Shown one piece after another: positions 1 to 12,699 of a stretch of DNA of 64,000 bases; position 1 is the first letter of the stretch; each line of letters begins with the position of its first letter. Below the pieces are notes generated by a model, which was given only the letters and a program-made list of their open reading frames with translations, did not search any database and was not told where the DNA came from. The stretch comes from Blattamonas nauphoetae (Eukaryota; Preaxostyla; Oxymonadida): contig JARBJD010000026.1 of NCBI GenBank assembly GCA_033064195.1, positions 1 through 64,000 of the forward strand, written 5' to 3'. The position numbers were made by a program, and so were the translations under genes.

Positions 1-3000
1 CATCTGGTATCATTTGCATTAGACGACGAAATGACAAGCCACAACACATCTTGATCACAACAACACCAACATTGCGCCCATGTCGTCCGACAAGAAGTTA
101 GACACCGACGGCAGATGACAGATAAAGATTACAGCTGATTTGGTGGTTGAGAACAAGATTTTCTCGAAGAAACATACTCCTTGGAAGGAATGGAAAGATG
201 AAATATCCATCCAGAAATTGTTGAACTCCATCACATTTGGGACATCTCTCAGCATCAAAGGCTCGGTAGTACTTCAATAAGTTGACGGTGCCCGTATCCG
301 AAGGTCTAATCAACTGAAATAGGAATTTTATCGCCTGTGAAGATCAGACCTCCAATGCTCCACAATGACCCGTGATTATTGATCAAGAATACAATATGAC
401 GGACTATTTTGCACTGATCAATTCCTTATCCGAAATAAGTCGTCGGTCACAACTGGACTTGGATGCAGAAGTCATCAAGAAGATTGAAGCACCGTATCAA
501 GCGAATTCAGCATGTTCGAGGGTCAACTGTGACATATTTCCTTGAAACAGACAAAAATACATCATATTAAACTTGATTAGTTAGAGAAGACAATCTCTCC
601 AAACCTCGAAGAACATTGGCGGAGCTGGACATCAATTCTAATTCGCACACAGACTCTAGTTTGACGGCATTTCGGTACTATAAGCTTCGCAGAAGGACAC
701 ACAGTCGGTTGAACAGTCCAGCAAGATCTCAACAAGAACGCCAGTCTGCATGCTCTTTCATAAAGAAAACACGCTGAACTATTGGAGGGTGGGACGTGCG
801 TAATGATTCGCACAACGGCCTCTCAATATTCAGACGTGTGTTGGAAGTGTCCAACAAGAGTCGATCAGAGAAAGATCGCTCGAATTGTCTCACGGAGCAT
901 TGCCTCCTTTGTCGCCAGATCCATTCCATGGCGATCTTGGTTGTGAACTCTCATCCCGTCCAGCAGCGGGGCAACATGAGAGGACACGCCTACCAATACC
1001 GGAAAGCAAGAGGCAATTCTAGTTTGTTGACGAACAACAAGTATCTATCTTCAAAAGTTGCTGATTTGAAAGGATTTGGGTCAAAACACTGGAAAGACAA
1101 TTCCGTCGAAGTTTGAAGGAGCTGAGATACAAATGAAGAAAGAGCCTTCGCGCTGACATTGCGGAATGGTCAGTTGTGAAGTTGAGTGACTACCGCAGAG
1201 AAGGATCAGCTCCTCGACCTGGACAAGTGAGTTTGTCGAATAGAAGCACAACCGCTTCAATGTCGTTGGAAGCGGAGATTCTGCGTATTACACACTACAG
1301 AGCGGAGATTCTGAGTTGCACACGCTGCCAAGCAGAGTTCGCAGTTGGAGATGAAGACACGCTGGATGGAAGCTGGACAGAATCGACCGAATCTCATCTG
1401 GAGGATGAAATCACAGTAAAATTTTAATCCGTCCTAGATTTACAGATATGTAGTTCGAGAACTCGGACTCTCTAGACACCGGTTGCACTGTGACGATGAC
1501 TGGAACCGGTCTGCTTGTTGGAGAATCGCTGAACGTGACTCTGAACTCCTCACACTCCTTCATCGCAGCAGTCACCTCAGAAACCGAAGTACAATCCGCA
1601 GAACTCCAAGTTGGATGACCGACGACTCTCAAACACAATCACAACGATCAAAGCGACTGAAACGGATCAAGAATAGACCATCTTCGGTGCGACGATATCA
1701 GACTCGACTTTCTAACTCGTCATCAGTTTCGACGTTGTTCTGTGGGGATCGAAAGCGACCTTGCTCCTCGATTGAGGATAGATGGAAGATTGTGGAAGGA
1801 ATGAGGATGTTGTCGCTGTCATTCTCGATCTTTCACAACGTGACATCTCGAACAAGGGAGAATGCTGCCTCAACACGGAGATGTGATTGAATCTGGATCG
1901 ACAATGACAATGGAACTGTTAGTGCTCCCTCGTTCGTTGTCCGAAGTGGAGGAGAGGGAATGGTTGAAGTTTTTTGAGGTTAATTGTGGATTCATCATGT
2001 TGAGGTAGTTCTGTCTGACTCGCCCTCCCACATCTTCATTCGAATGGTTGGAGGACACTTGACAATCGAAATATGTTCATTAACTGGACACTCACCCTCT
2101 CCTCCTTCTAACCTGGAAACAACTCCTGATCTGTGTTTGTGAGAGAGTGGCATTCTGAACTTGGTGAACAGCAAGACAACCATCAAACAGACAGACTCAC
2201 ATCCCTCTCGCAGGAGCGATCAACATGAAGGAGACAGCCTGACAATGGAAACGAGTGCGTTTCACGACAATAGCCCTCACATCTCTTCATTCCTTCTCTT
2301 CGTCACAGCATTCACTGTTCTGGAAAGGGACACTTGAAGATTGGGAGTCTGAATGGTGGAGATGGGAAAGCAGACCATCCTCATCTTTGGCTGTCCCACG
2401 AAGATTGTGTGTTGAGTGGGAAGGAGGTGAATGCGAATGCCACGTTCTTCATCCCAGCCTCTTCATCGACGAGCACGCTAAAAGACAGCACAAGCATTTG
2501 ATTTGACGATGGAAGGAATGAATCTGATTCCTTTCTCACTGATCCTGGAAGTGTTTACAACGAAGAAAGATAAGACTGTCGGAGGAGATAATTCGGACTC
2601 CACTTTCTGTCAACTCAACAAAATCGTTCAACGAGACTCAGATCGAAATGAGTTTGCCATGTCATCGATGTCAGGATTTGAGAAGAGTCTGGAATGGTCT
2701 GGACGTGTTGTGATTAGACTGAACGAAACGACGATTGCGATATTGATTCAGAAGAACTCACATGTGAGTCGAGTTGTTTCATCACTCGTTCCGTTCCATT
2801 GGGATATGCGAAGCCTTCGGTGGATCTCCTCGCTTCCGGTAGCGAGTCGAGTACTCCTCACCATCTGTTCGTGAGTGGAGTTTCCGAATGGTCATTTCAC
2901 GTGGTTGGCGAAGCCACCGTCGCTATCGACTACTGCTCCGCTCCAGTCCTAATCGTCCGATAAGACTCCTCGCTCGCCAACTGCTGGTGCCAGCTTTGGA

Positions 3001-3544
3001 GGAAGCACGGCCGTTGACAATGTAAAAGGGGAGCAAGTGGGTAGAGTCGTAGAAGTTATCTTCTTCTCTCATCTTTCATTATCACTTATACACTTGATTT
3101 TAGTCCTTTTCAATACTCATCCGTTGATGAGCCCTGGTTATGTGTCGGATGGAGCTTGCGACATCCTTTACACAAACCAGTGCTCATCAACCTCTTCTCT
3201 GCCACACAGCAGTTGAAGGAGGACATCGGTATGTCTTTAGCACTGCGGCGTTTTACAATTGTAACCTTTTGGTGGTTTCCACTTCACTAGTCCTTCTGAC
3301 TTCTCGTTGTCTCCAGTTTTCATCCCCGTTGGGGCTTTTCTGGAGTAATGGGTTGATCCCATCCTTTTGTTCATCAACCGCCCCACTTGGGCAGAACCGG
3401 CTCGATGATTAACCTCTCGGGTCGGGATTTTCTTTCAACAGATAAAACTTTTATTATTCTGTTTGTTGATCGGCCAACCCATGGACCGTCTTTACTGGAC
3501 CCAGGGTCTCACTCAATCCGTTGATGAGCACTGGTTTGTGTAAA
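1..3544 (+). mobile_element. DIRS-like element, right-hand part (type 1, copy 1)
   Basis: The last 422 bp (3123-3544) match the right-end block of the element at 17125-21983. The match continues upstream for roughly 300 bp (about 2830-3122 against about 17549-17830 on the other strand), so the DNA to the left belongs to the same kind of element, with its left end outside the window. No reverse transcriptase, RNase H or recombinase is recognisable here, and the interior looks broken. A short patch near 1476-1635 reads like an Ig-like strand pattern of the receptor family, so captured or neighbouring host sequence is possible. Family assignment rests on end architecture, not on proteins. Confidence 0.45.
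3123..3544 (+). repeat. DIRS-like right-end block with internal joined-end region
   Basis: The block starts with a GTTGATGAGCCCTGGTT unit, runs through the complement of the left outer end directly joined to the complement of the right outer end (TTTACACAAACCAG), and continues with the inverted unit AACCAGTGCTCATCAAC. After about 300 bp come the terminal inverted repeat (GATCGGCCAACCCATGG...) and the outer end GTTTGTGTAAA. Two nested hairpins lie between them: CCCC-GTT-GGGG inside CTCCAG/CTGGAG, and GCCCC/GGGC. The copy at 17125-17548 has almost the same length. Confidence 0.7.
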
Positions 3545-3729
3545 GGTACTTGTTGTCGAATCTGATTTTGAGAGGTATTCTTGCATCCTGAAGGAAATTC
3601 TTGATGGGATAGTTAGTTTTAGGTTTCTAGAGAAAATGTTGGGATGCGATACAAAGAGACAACAAAGGTCTCAATCAACCCACAAGTCAGTTTTCGTTCA
3701 TATGTTCAACCACATCAGCTCTGTAAATC

Positions 3730-4135
3730 AACCTCGCATTGTCCTCTTCCCACCTCCAATCCACCTCGAACGACCCTCTTCCCACCTCCAATCGACCTCG
3801 CATTGCCCTCTTCCCACCTCCAATCGACCTCGTATTGCCCTCTTCCCACCTCCAATCAACCCTCATTATGCCCACTCTTCCCCTCCAATCAACCTCATTA
3901 TGCCCACTCTTCCCTCCAATCAACCTCATTATGCCCACTCTTCCTCCAATCGACCTCATTATGCCCACTCTTCCCTCCAACCGACCTCATTATGCCCACT
4001 CTTCCTCCAATCAACCTCATTATGCCCACTCTTCCCTCCAATCAACCTCATTATGCCCACTCTTCCCTCCAATCAACCTCATTATGCCCACTCTTCCCTC
4101 CAATCGACCTGAATGTACCCACCTCACCTCCAACA
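3730..4135. repeat. Minisatellite, about 30-32 bp unit
   Basis: At least a dozen tandem units. The first few resemble CCTCGCATTGCCCTCTTCCC plus ACCTCCAATCGA; the later ones resemble CCTCATTATGCCCACTCTTC plus CCTCCAATCAA. The change from one sub-type to the other along the array suggests local unit expansion. All three plus frames stay open because the unit lacks stops, so the 158-206 residue reading frames over it are not evidence of a gene. Confidence 0.9.
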
Positions 4136-7100
4136 GCCCTCACCCTCTTCATAACAACGTTTCGTCTTTCTCGATTTCACATTCCATTCAGAGCCGTCTT
4201 CTCCACTATTTCACACCGATATAACCCACTATTTCACACCGGTAAAACCCAAACCTCAATTTGATGGGATTTCCTCCGTCAACATCATTCTCGACTCTGA
4301 CGTCGCTCAACATGCATTCCACCTGTATGATCCAGCCAGTCCTCGTCTTTTCGACAACAGCGAACAGAAAAATAAGAAACACAGAACGAAAGTTTGCTTA
4401 TGACCCAGGAAGACGTCAATTTCATCCCAGTAAAACATCTTTTATTACAGCGCTTCCTGTCGTATTTCCATCCGCTCCCTGAGCACATTCGCGCATTAGT
4501 CCAAATTGTTAGAATCAGCTCCCACAAACCCTTTCATTTTCATTCCTTCGAAACCGATGAAATGGATCATTCCCACCGCCACTGTCCTGCGGAAATAACG
4601 CTTCCCATCCCCAGTATCATCACCAGGGTTCTGACTGGTCAGCACATTTTAGTGCATTCGTCGGATCATTTGATCCGACGGTCACTTTTTTGGCGTCCGA
4701 TCATCGCCTATTTGGGAGCTTCGAATTTTCTAACTTTTTCTCATTTTCCACACTTTTCATCTGTTCATTTCACCTCTCTATCGATTAAAATTCACTTTGC
4801 TGTCTTCAGAATACAAAAGAAAGGTGTTTGTGTTCGAATTAACTCCACTTTGGGTGAAGTGGATGGATCTGTCCCTTTGTCATGGTTTCATGAATGTTGA
4901 AATCATCGATTCCGACGATCATCCGGTGTTCATTTGCATGAATCTCGATCACGAAATGCTCCTCCTCGTTGTTATTTGTCTTCATTCTTGTTTTCAGCAC
5001 CATCATCTTCAAATCAACTCAAACCCTCATGTTCAAAACAATGAATTTCAATTTTCTATTTTCACTTCAATATCACTTTTTTGTTCGAATAAAGACTCAA
5101 ATTCCACAAAATAATAAGAAATAAGCATTATATGGACGGTCGGATCAAAAACCGTAGGATCAGTCGGATCCTTATCAGAAGCCTGATTCATCACCCAATG
5201 ATGTAGAGGGACATGAATTCGGCTTTTTCTTTGCCAACACGCAGACAGCCCTGCCACTGATGATCCATTTCACAGCTTCCTCGTCAAGCTTCCTTCTCAC
5301 CCATCTTTCGCAGACAAAGGGAATCACATTGTCCTCGCTTTTATTTCCGTCGATTTAGCAGCCGTCTGTTATCAACCCTCCTGTCTACTGCAGCATTTCA
5401 CCTGCATTCATCTGGGTGATTCTCTTTGAAAATCGCAAAACACTAATGTGCGTCACCAAACATTATTTTTGCGGAATTACCATTCGTCTGTTCAGTCGAC
5501 TGAAAATGAGTGAATTACCGGATTTCAAGGAAGATCGCGTTCGATATCTCCTTTTTGTTCAGGACTCTTCTGCACATTTTTGTAACAAAACAGGTCCAAA
5601 GACAAACTACCGATAATTTACAACAGAAAAACCAATTCTGTGTGAGAGCACTGGTATAAACTCCTCCATTGAAGAAAAGACACGAAAAGTGCGGATTGAC
5701 ATATTCAATATTCTCGATATATTAGGTCCGTAACATTTGTTGAACGTGTCTAACAGAGACTCTGAGGGAAATACTGAAGGACCATGGTGTTTGAGGCGAG
5801 GTAGTACAGATTGATGACGATTGAAAAGAGCATTCATTTTGGGTCTACAAGACCAGAAATGCATGAATAAAGACATACCAGCGAGCGAAAACTATCGATA
5901 ACATCCGATTGAACGATTTATGTGAGAGTTATCTCGTTGTGCTCATTGTTCAGGCGCACCTCAAAAATCCCGAGTATCTGAACGTGAGAAAGAAAGAAAC
6001 GGTACAAACCATGTTGTGAGTGTGTAATCCACAGTTTGATGTCGGTTTCATCATTGATATATATATCGAACAGAAGTCTGATGGGTGATTAGTCGCCTGA
6101 GCATCGGATCTGCGATAAAGTTCGCCAACATGAAGAAAAGACGAAATTCACACCTTGAACATGGAGAGAGCACCTGTGACGGTGAGTAGAGGGTATTTGT
6201 CGATGAATATCAACGTACAGGCGCTGGAGTGACGGATGCGATTTTTGAAAAGAATCACCCATCTCAACACATCACCAAACCCCATCGCCAGCCATCCTTC
6301 TCGACCCCAACCTCTCCCAAACCCCAACCCTCTGCACTCTGCCGTATTCTCCCTTCGCAAGCTGAATGGCATCGACTCTCTCCGACAGAGTCGGAGATTA
6401 TTGATGGAGAAGCCCCAGGCACCAAAACACCTCTGCTCAGCTTGGAACGAAAGCGATTGAACAGCAGCGTCCACACACAACCAACAGAAGGGGATCATTC
6501 TCAACTGGAAGACCGGATACTCCCAGTATGGATCACATTCCCTGACAATCTTAATACCGTCACTACGAAAAATGCAGAACAGAAGAACATCTTTTCTGAT
6601 CATTTAGATCTGGAATACCGACTCTTCAGGAACCAAGAAAGCTAAGATTGATCTGCACGTCATTCGCCTCTGAAGGATAAGATGATGAAACCCAAACCGG
6701 CTTATTGCAACATACAGACCATACTCACTCATTTAATAAGTTGAAAGTCGGAAATCACCATCGTTTTACGTCTCACACAACAAGAATCAATCGACCATCA
6801 TTTCTTGGAAACAGTTTCAGTTACAACACGTTTGAACGACATCATCGCTAAATTCTTTCAATTACATGATGAATAAGAGCCGTTTATCGCCTCACTATTG
6901 TGTTAGCCGGAGATGGAACTTGTTCGGAGAAAAGGAGATTTTGGGCAGCAATCAGGTGAAATGACTGACACTACCATGATATGAAGAATTCGGGAAAATG
7001 AGAAACAGTTGAGACTTGGTTGTTATTGAACGAGAGACTTCCAGAATCCTCGCTTTTCTCTAAGCTGTGCGTGGTTCGAAGTCAGGTGTCATCTGGACGC

Positions 7101-8150
7101 TGGAAAGGATAATTTTGTGCAATTGGATCATGGATGCATTTGTAATGTTCAAGTTAGCATTCAAGTCCGCGAACGAGGACAGAGAGAGTGTTTTGTTCGA
7201 TGAGGTGTTTACTCTAGTCTGTGGTTCCTTGTAACATGTCACGTCGCTACAAATGTATCCTCAACACAATCCACTTGGAATCTTCCAATTTCTCGATCTG
7301 CGATCTGTTCAATCCTTCTTTAGAATCGTGGAAATCGCATTGGGACTGTCGTCAGCGACAATTTGAACCAGCAAGCAGCAACTGTGCCCAAACTCGCCCA
7401 ATAATTCAGATCGAAGAATTTTGGCAAGAGTATTGTATATCCTATTAACGAAAACAGCCGACTTCTTGATTTGAAGAAGCGTTTGGATATCTTGATGACC
7501 AAACTCAATGGCCACAGAGTCGACTGCACTTAGAGAGCTGATTTAATCTGGTTGACTGGATCCATGAATATTACTCAGCTTCATTGATGCATTCAGGCGT
7601 GTTGGAGTGCGATGGGTGTTTGGGATGTGGCAGACACTTGTGTCTTCTGTTTTATTTTCTGTGCCAAAGGAGTCTGTGGCTTTGATGATGTAGCAGTGGG
7701 CGTGGTTTTAGCTTTGGTCAACCAACTGATGACGTTTGTTGTGGAATGGATGGAGACGATGGGAGAAAATGGTCAATAAGATGAAGTGGAAAGCAGACTT
7801 TGAGCTGGCAAATGACGTTGTTGTCGTAAAAGTGTTCTTGTTGGAGATCATTCAGTGCGGACAGCTGCGATCCTGCGTCAGGATGTTGATTGTAGACTCT
7901 CCGATCTGCGACCGAAAGAACGACAAATAATGAACGAACATAACAGAGAAACAGCGTGAATTATCAAGAATTCCATATTAAGAATATATCCCATGTGGTC
8001 GGGCTGTTACCTGGTTTGAATGATAGGCTTCGCTGAAAATCTCCAGAACATAGACTCTGTTCAGATATGTTGTCAGTAGGGATGTGTGGATATGCTTGGA
8101 TAAGCTGAGATGAAAGGACAAGTTAGTAGTCGACATAAAAGAAGTTTGAT
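4136..8150. other. Gene-poor stretch, no supported gene
   Basis: No reading frame here shows a recognisable domain, signal peptide or convincing splice structure; the longest frames (168 residues or fewer) lack family signatures. One perfect 10-bp-stem, 2-nt-loop palindrome sits at 4659-4680 (CGTCGGATCA/TGATCCGACG). Part of it (GATCCGAC) recurs in inverted form near 5138-5170, flanking about 480 bp. This could be a small degraded repeat, but terminal duplications are not evident. Confidence 0.5.
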
Positions 8151-8159
8151 GTGACGGAC

Positions 8160-8341
8160 TACAAAATAGAGATACGCGAATAGGAAGCTCCTTCTCTGAC
8201 TCCATCTGGTACGTCAGACCCTCTGAGCGCAGGTAGATGCTCTGCTGCATCTTAAGCCCGATGATGTCGTCGAAGATGAGGATGAAGCCCACTTTCAGCT
8301 TGATCGCCCCGAATTCCGTGTCGATTTGAGCAGATGCAGTC
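8160..8341 (-). other. Possible exon of unknown protein
   Basis: On the minus strand a TTGTAG acceptor-like site precedes about 60 codons rich in hydrophobic and charged residues (contains FGAIKLKVGFILIFDDIIGL, then MQQSIYLRSEGLTYQMESE). Composition is protein-like and GC is higher than in the surroundings. It lies just downstream of the anoctamin remnant on the same strand, so it may be its 3' exon or part of a separate gene. I recognise no family. Confidence 0.25.
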
Positions 8342-8479
8342 TACAATCATGAGTGCATAAGAAATGAATCGAAGAATGCACAGAAACAAGATAAACGAAG
8401 AAAGAAAGCTGAAACCAGGTGAGATATGTTTAAGGGGTTGGATCGATTAGAAGCAAGTTAAAATGTGAAAATTAATACG

Positions 8480-11437
8480 CACCAAATGAAGAAGGAAAGC
8501 ACCTTGATTAAGGATGCTTTTCTTCTTGAGTTCGGGGTGAATGTCAAGGATTTGCTTCTTCTTCCGTTCTTCTTGTTTTCTGTAGAACTCCTCCATGTCC
8601 GTCTTGAATCGCTTCCTCTCACGCTCCTTCTTATCGTTTTATTTGACAAGGCTGAGCATATCCTCTTACATTTTCTGAAAAGGGAAATGAATTTGAGGAA
8701 GAGAAAGTAAGTCACCTCGTCCTCTTTGATCGATCTGCGCACCATTCTCGGGACCGCACTGACAGACAGCGCAATCGCCGCACGGACTGCCAGAAACAAG
8801 TTCTCCAGTGCCAACGCAGCAAGAAACTGGATGAAGAAAACAAACGCTGCGTTGTCTGCAGTGGTTGGAGTGTAGCCTCCCGTGAAGAGGTCGGTCAGCT
8901 TGGCGCGGAAACAGTAATACAGCTCGAGTGTGGTGAGCGGGATGGAGGCCCAGATGATCGTCGTGATCGACGTTTCCATCCACGACGTGTTTGGGCGAGT
9001 CGACGGGATCGGGTGTTGCTTTGTGTTGAGCAGCTTGTACCGCGCGGAGAGGGTGTCGAGCACGCCGCTGATGAGAGCCACGAGGGACGAGAGGGCGAGA
9101 TCGGAGTGAAGGCGATCTGCAGGATGTAGTTCAGCTTGTCCAGATACTGCTGCACGTAATCGTACTTGCTCCTTCGACTGCTCAAACTCGACTTCCGACA
9201 TGCGTTTGTTGTACTCGTTCTCGTACTCCTGAACTCCCTCCGCTTCTCCCGCAGCTCCAGCATCAGCTCGCGTGGCACCACAGTCATTTTGGTGGACTGC
9301 CTGACCTTCTTCTTCTACTTTCTTTCTTCCCCTTCCGCCCCCGCACGTCGTCTGCTGTCTCCATTGTGTTCAGCCTGCTTTGTGTCTGGCTATACAGGTC
9401 TTGGCTCATCAGGTCCATACCGGGTGTTGGGGTGTTGAAGCGCGACTGGTCGTCGTCCAAGTTCTTCACAGCGCCCTCTTCTTCCGTTCGTAGTGTCGTG
9501 TTTGTGCTCGTCTCCTCCACACAGGGACACTCCCGATCAGATTGCCAATGACAGTGTGTCCGAGCTCCCTCTTCAGGAACTGGAGGATGAGGAGGATGTT
9601 CGCACGAAGAGTGAGCTGCTTGAAGAGCTCGTCCTCGTTGGACGCTCTTCCCAGATCGGCTCTGGGCAAGATGATGATGAACGAGAACGACGAGTTCACC
9701 AGCAGAAACACAACCATCTTCATCGCATACCACAATTCGTGCTTTTCCGACAGTTTGTGATTCTCAAACTCGGTCAGCCACACCGCCACTCGTCCATACA
9801 GTGACCACAGTACCATCTGCAGCACTCCGTTGATCAGGCCAGGCTTGCATCGGACGAGGAACAGTACAGCCTCCGAATCGGCCTGGACATGAAATGTGCT
9901 GACAAGGTCTGCCTCGTAGAACACAGTCGCCCACTGCCCCGCAATCGAGAGAGCGAGGAAGATGGCACTGACGATCCAGCTTACCACCGTCCGACACACT
10001 TTGAGTCGGGTGGGGTAGACACGTTCGGTGTGGCCGGTGATGTCTGAGAACTGTATCTTCCGATGAACACGGGTCGGATCATGTCTGGCTCGGTTGGTTT
10101 GAGGGAGTTTGTGTCGTACAGGCTGCGCGCGTTCTTTCGGCGCCAGAGACGGTCGAAAATGGAAGACCGGACGAAGATGATGACAACATCGACGAGCTAC
10201 GCAATTGTTCGTGCAGTGCCTGTCCTGTCCACCTGGTCGAGGACGAAGACGACGATCCCAACCAATGCGAGGATGGAGAGTGACTTGATGAGGTATTCGT
10301 TGAACGCGAACTGTGCTGCAACCCTCTCAACCGAAATAGCTGGCAAGTGCATTGGGTGGCGTTCCTAGCCCGAACTTGTACCACTTCCACACCGACTTGA
10401 GGGATGAGGCTGTCCCCAAAAGGAATGTCTCCAAATTTATCGTCGTTGGTAACCTCTATGGAAGTGAGGAGCGACCAGGCAAGTCACTTTCGCTCGGAAG
10501 GGTAGAAAACACATTTGGCCGATCAATCCCCGGAAAATCTTTTCTGTGCTGAACGGTGAATTCGATGATGCCGGTGTCATCTTCGTTCGTGACGAACTCT
10601 TCTTTGAGAACCTTTTGATGTGGAGACGTTCCGCTTCGATACACAAGGCCTCAAATATGGCAGAAAGTCGAAGAAGAATGTTCTTTCCGTCAACGCTCTT
10701 CTGTTCGTCGAAAGCGATTCTTCGGTCTGCGAGCTTGGTCATGATGAGCTGCTTGACTTTCTCAATGTCTTTGCTGGTCTTCTGCTTCGACTTGGAAAAG
10801 AGTGCCACCTCGTTGACATCATCGTTGTTTTCAGTTTGTGCGACCTCTGCCATTTCAGCCTCTTTTACTGCTTTTCGTACTTTTGGTCTGTTGGTGTTCT
10901 CGTCGTTCTCTCGACTGTTCCAGCCGGATCTGTGCAATCTCGTCGTCAACCAAGTCTCCAGCACTTTGTTAGCATCGCATTCGAGGTTCTCCGGGAGGTC
11001 TACCACTTTTAGCACAGACGTTCGAGCAGGCGCTTGATAACGTGTCTGTCTTCGGTTTTTTCTTTAGATTTTTCTTCTGGATATTCGAGATGAGAATGGA
11101 TGTGATGAGTGAGAGAATGCGGGGTAGAGAACAGAAGATTCCATACGGCTGCCTCTTCAAGGATTTTTGTCTCTTTCTCTTTGAACGATGGATGCTTTGT
11201 ATTTTCAAAGACCAACATATAGTCAACAATCTCAATTGGCTGTGAAGCTTCGTGGAGTTTGATAAGATCCTTCAGCTCGACATCGTCTGCATTGGTGAGA
11301 GCCTTCGGGAACGGGTGGTTAGCGTGTGTGAGATTGGAAGAGCAAAAATGAATGAATGGAAAATAATGAAGACCGAGAGATAAAAACTTTGACGACGAGT
11401 GGAAGGGTTCGAAGGGTATCAATCCAGAGATGACCAT
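8480..11437 (-). pseudogene. Anoctamin/TMEM16-family pseudogene
   Basis: Anoctamins are ten-helix membrane proteins acting as calcium-gated chloride channels or lipid scramblases. In gene order the minus strand shows an N-terminal IVDYMLVFE segment (about 11.2 kb), a charged cytosolic region (10.4-11.0 kb), ASYFG followed by ERVAAQF and a hydrophobic helix (10.2-10.35 kb), and DRLWRRKNARSLYD (10.14 kb), which matches the family W-KRK segment. Then come VVSWIVSAIFLALS (9.95 kb), GRVAVWLTEFENHKLSEKHE (9.75 kb, the classic VAxWLTxxEN signature), YDYVQQYLDKLNYILQIAF (9.1 kb), and LALENLFLAVRAAIALSVSA plus VPRMVRRSIKEDE (8.75 kb). A coiled, Lys/Glu-rich tail follows. Consecutive segments fall in different frames with no room for introns; at least four frame breaks are needed (around 11.0, 10.34, 10.03 and 9.12 kb, possibly also 9.47). 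Either a decayed gene or poor base calls; intact long genes elsewhere favour decay. Confidence 0.82.
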
Positions 11438-11440
11438 ATG

Positions 11441-12294
11441 TCCCAATAATTTTGAAAGAATCCATCCGTTTCACTGGTCTTTCTATCAAATTCTGTCTAT
11501 TCTTGTTCCAGGAACAGATTAAAGTCCTCAATCTCCACGGATATCTTCTCTCAAAACTTCGTTTCTACACATCCTCTTTTCAAGCACTGACTCTCCAACC
11601 TTCATTGTGACCTCACTGCTCCACCTTTGATAAACTGCGTTCCACTCAGATCGATGTACATCAAGTCACATGTGTGAAGATCGGGTGTGCTCTTTTCACT
11701 TTCTTTGAAACTCGTAGCACCTGAAAGCGGATTCTCTTTTCCATGACGGTTACTCTTGGAGATTAAGATAATGATGTCCCAATGTCTCTTCACCAGTGTC
11801 AAACAGACATATAAAACCTGTTTGTTCTCAATTATCTCTCATAATTTCAGATAGACAAAGGAAAGGAGTGTTCAGGACACGATCGATGATGATCTTGCCA
11901 GATGGGTGCAAACATGTGTCCAATTCAAGAAAAAATACTTGTACTCCTGGGTTCATGCAGAAATCTAATTTCAACTGATAATTCAAGTGCAATAGAGCAT
12001 TTTCGAGACTATTGAGTATTTTGCCTCTATTTCTTCACAATACATCTTATCCGTACTCTCCATTGTAGAACCTTCTTTTTCACATTGTCTCACCTCATGA
12101 TCTTCTCTCATCTGTTTTTGGAAACAATAAATGTGTTCAATTGGCGTTTCAAAAAGTGTCGTTTCTCGTCACGATCGAAGCTCAATTTCGAAACAAACCC
12201 CTTTCCATCATATTTGAGTGATTTTAAGAATTTGGAGAAAAATAAAAAGTGAAACCATCCATAGTGTTTTGGCTCTTTCAAAATTATTGGGACA
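11441..12294. mobile_element. TA-flanked MITE (Tc1/mariner-like)
   Basis: Perfect inverted repeats TGTCCCAATAATTTTGAAAG (11441-11460) and its complement (12275-12294) bound an 854 bp segment, with TA directly outside both ends. TA target duplication plus TGTCCC ends fits Tc1/mariner-type non-autonomous elements. No transposase is recognisable inside. It abuts the 5' side of the anoctamin remnant, so it may have interrupted or removed the upstream part of that gene. Confidence 0.8.
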
Positions 12295-12297
12295 TAT

Positions 12298-12699
12298 TTG
12301 GCCTCCTTTTATGATTCACTTCATGACCAGATCCATAGTGACCTAAGTCAGATATGGACAATAAGCAATGCGTAACAAAGACAGACCTGGGATGATATGA
12401 ATGGTGGACGATTGGGTACCCTAAAATCTGAGATTGAAGTGAGATGACGAAATATATAGAACAGACTGTTTCCAGGATACTGATGGCCAATTAATTCATG
12501 ACAAAACTGCAGTAGACAGACAGCGAAATCGGAAAACACCCTTTTCAGGAATCCTCGGACATAACATCACGATTATGGTTCGATCACACTACATTTGTCA
12601 ATAGAACAGACTTGGAGATCAAAACATCAAGAATCTCAATTAAGAAAAACATACAATCTCAATTCGTGAAGGATTTACGGATTTTCGGAAATTCTCATT
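12298..12699. other. No feature seen
   Basis: A 400 bp AT-rich stretch between the MITE and the DIRS-like element. Short frames only, no recognisable motif. The left end of the downstream element could not be located here. Confidence 0.5.

Noticed and set aside
3636-4264. Three overlapping plus-strand frames of 158-206 codons
   Set aside because: They exist only because the minisatellite unit has no stop in any frame; no start context, domain or conservation.
7060-7090. tRNA B-box-like GGTTCGAAGTC
   Set aside because: No acceptor stem or A box at the right spacing; no tRNA or rRNA was found anywhere in the window.
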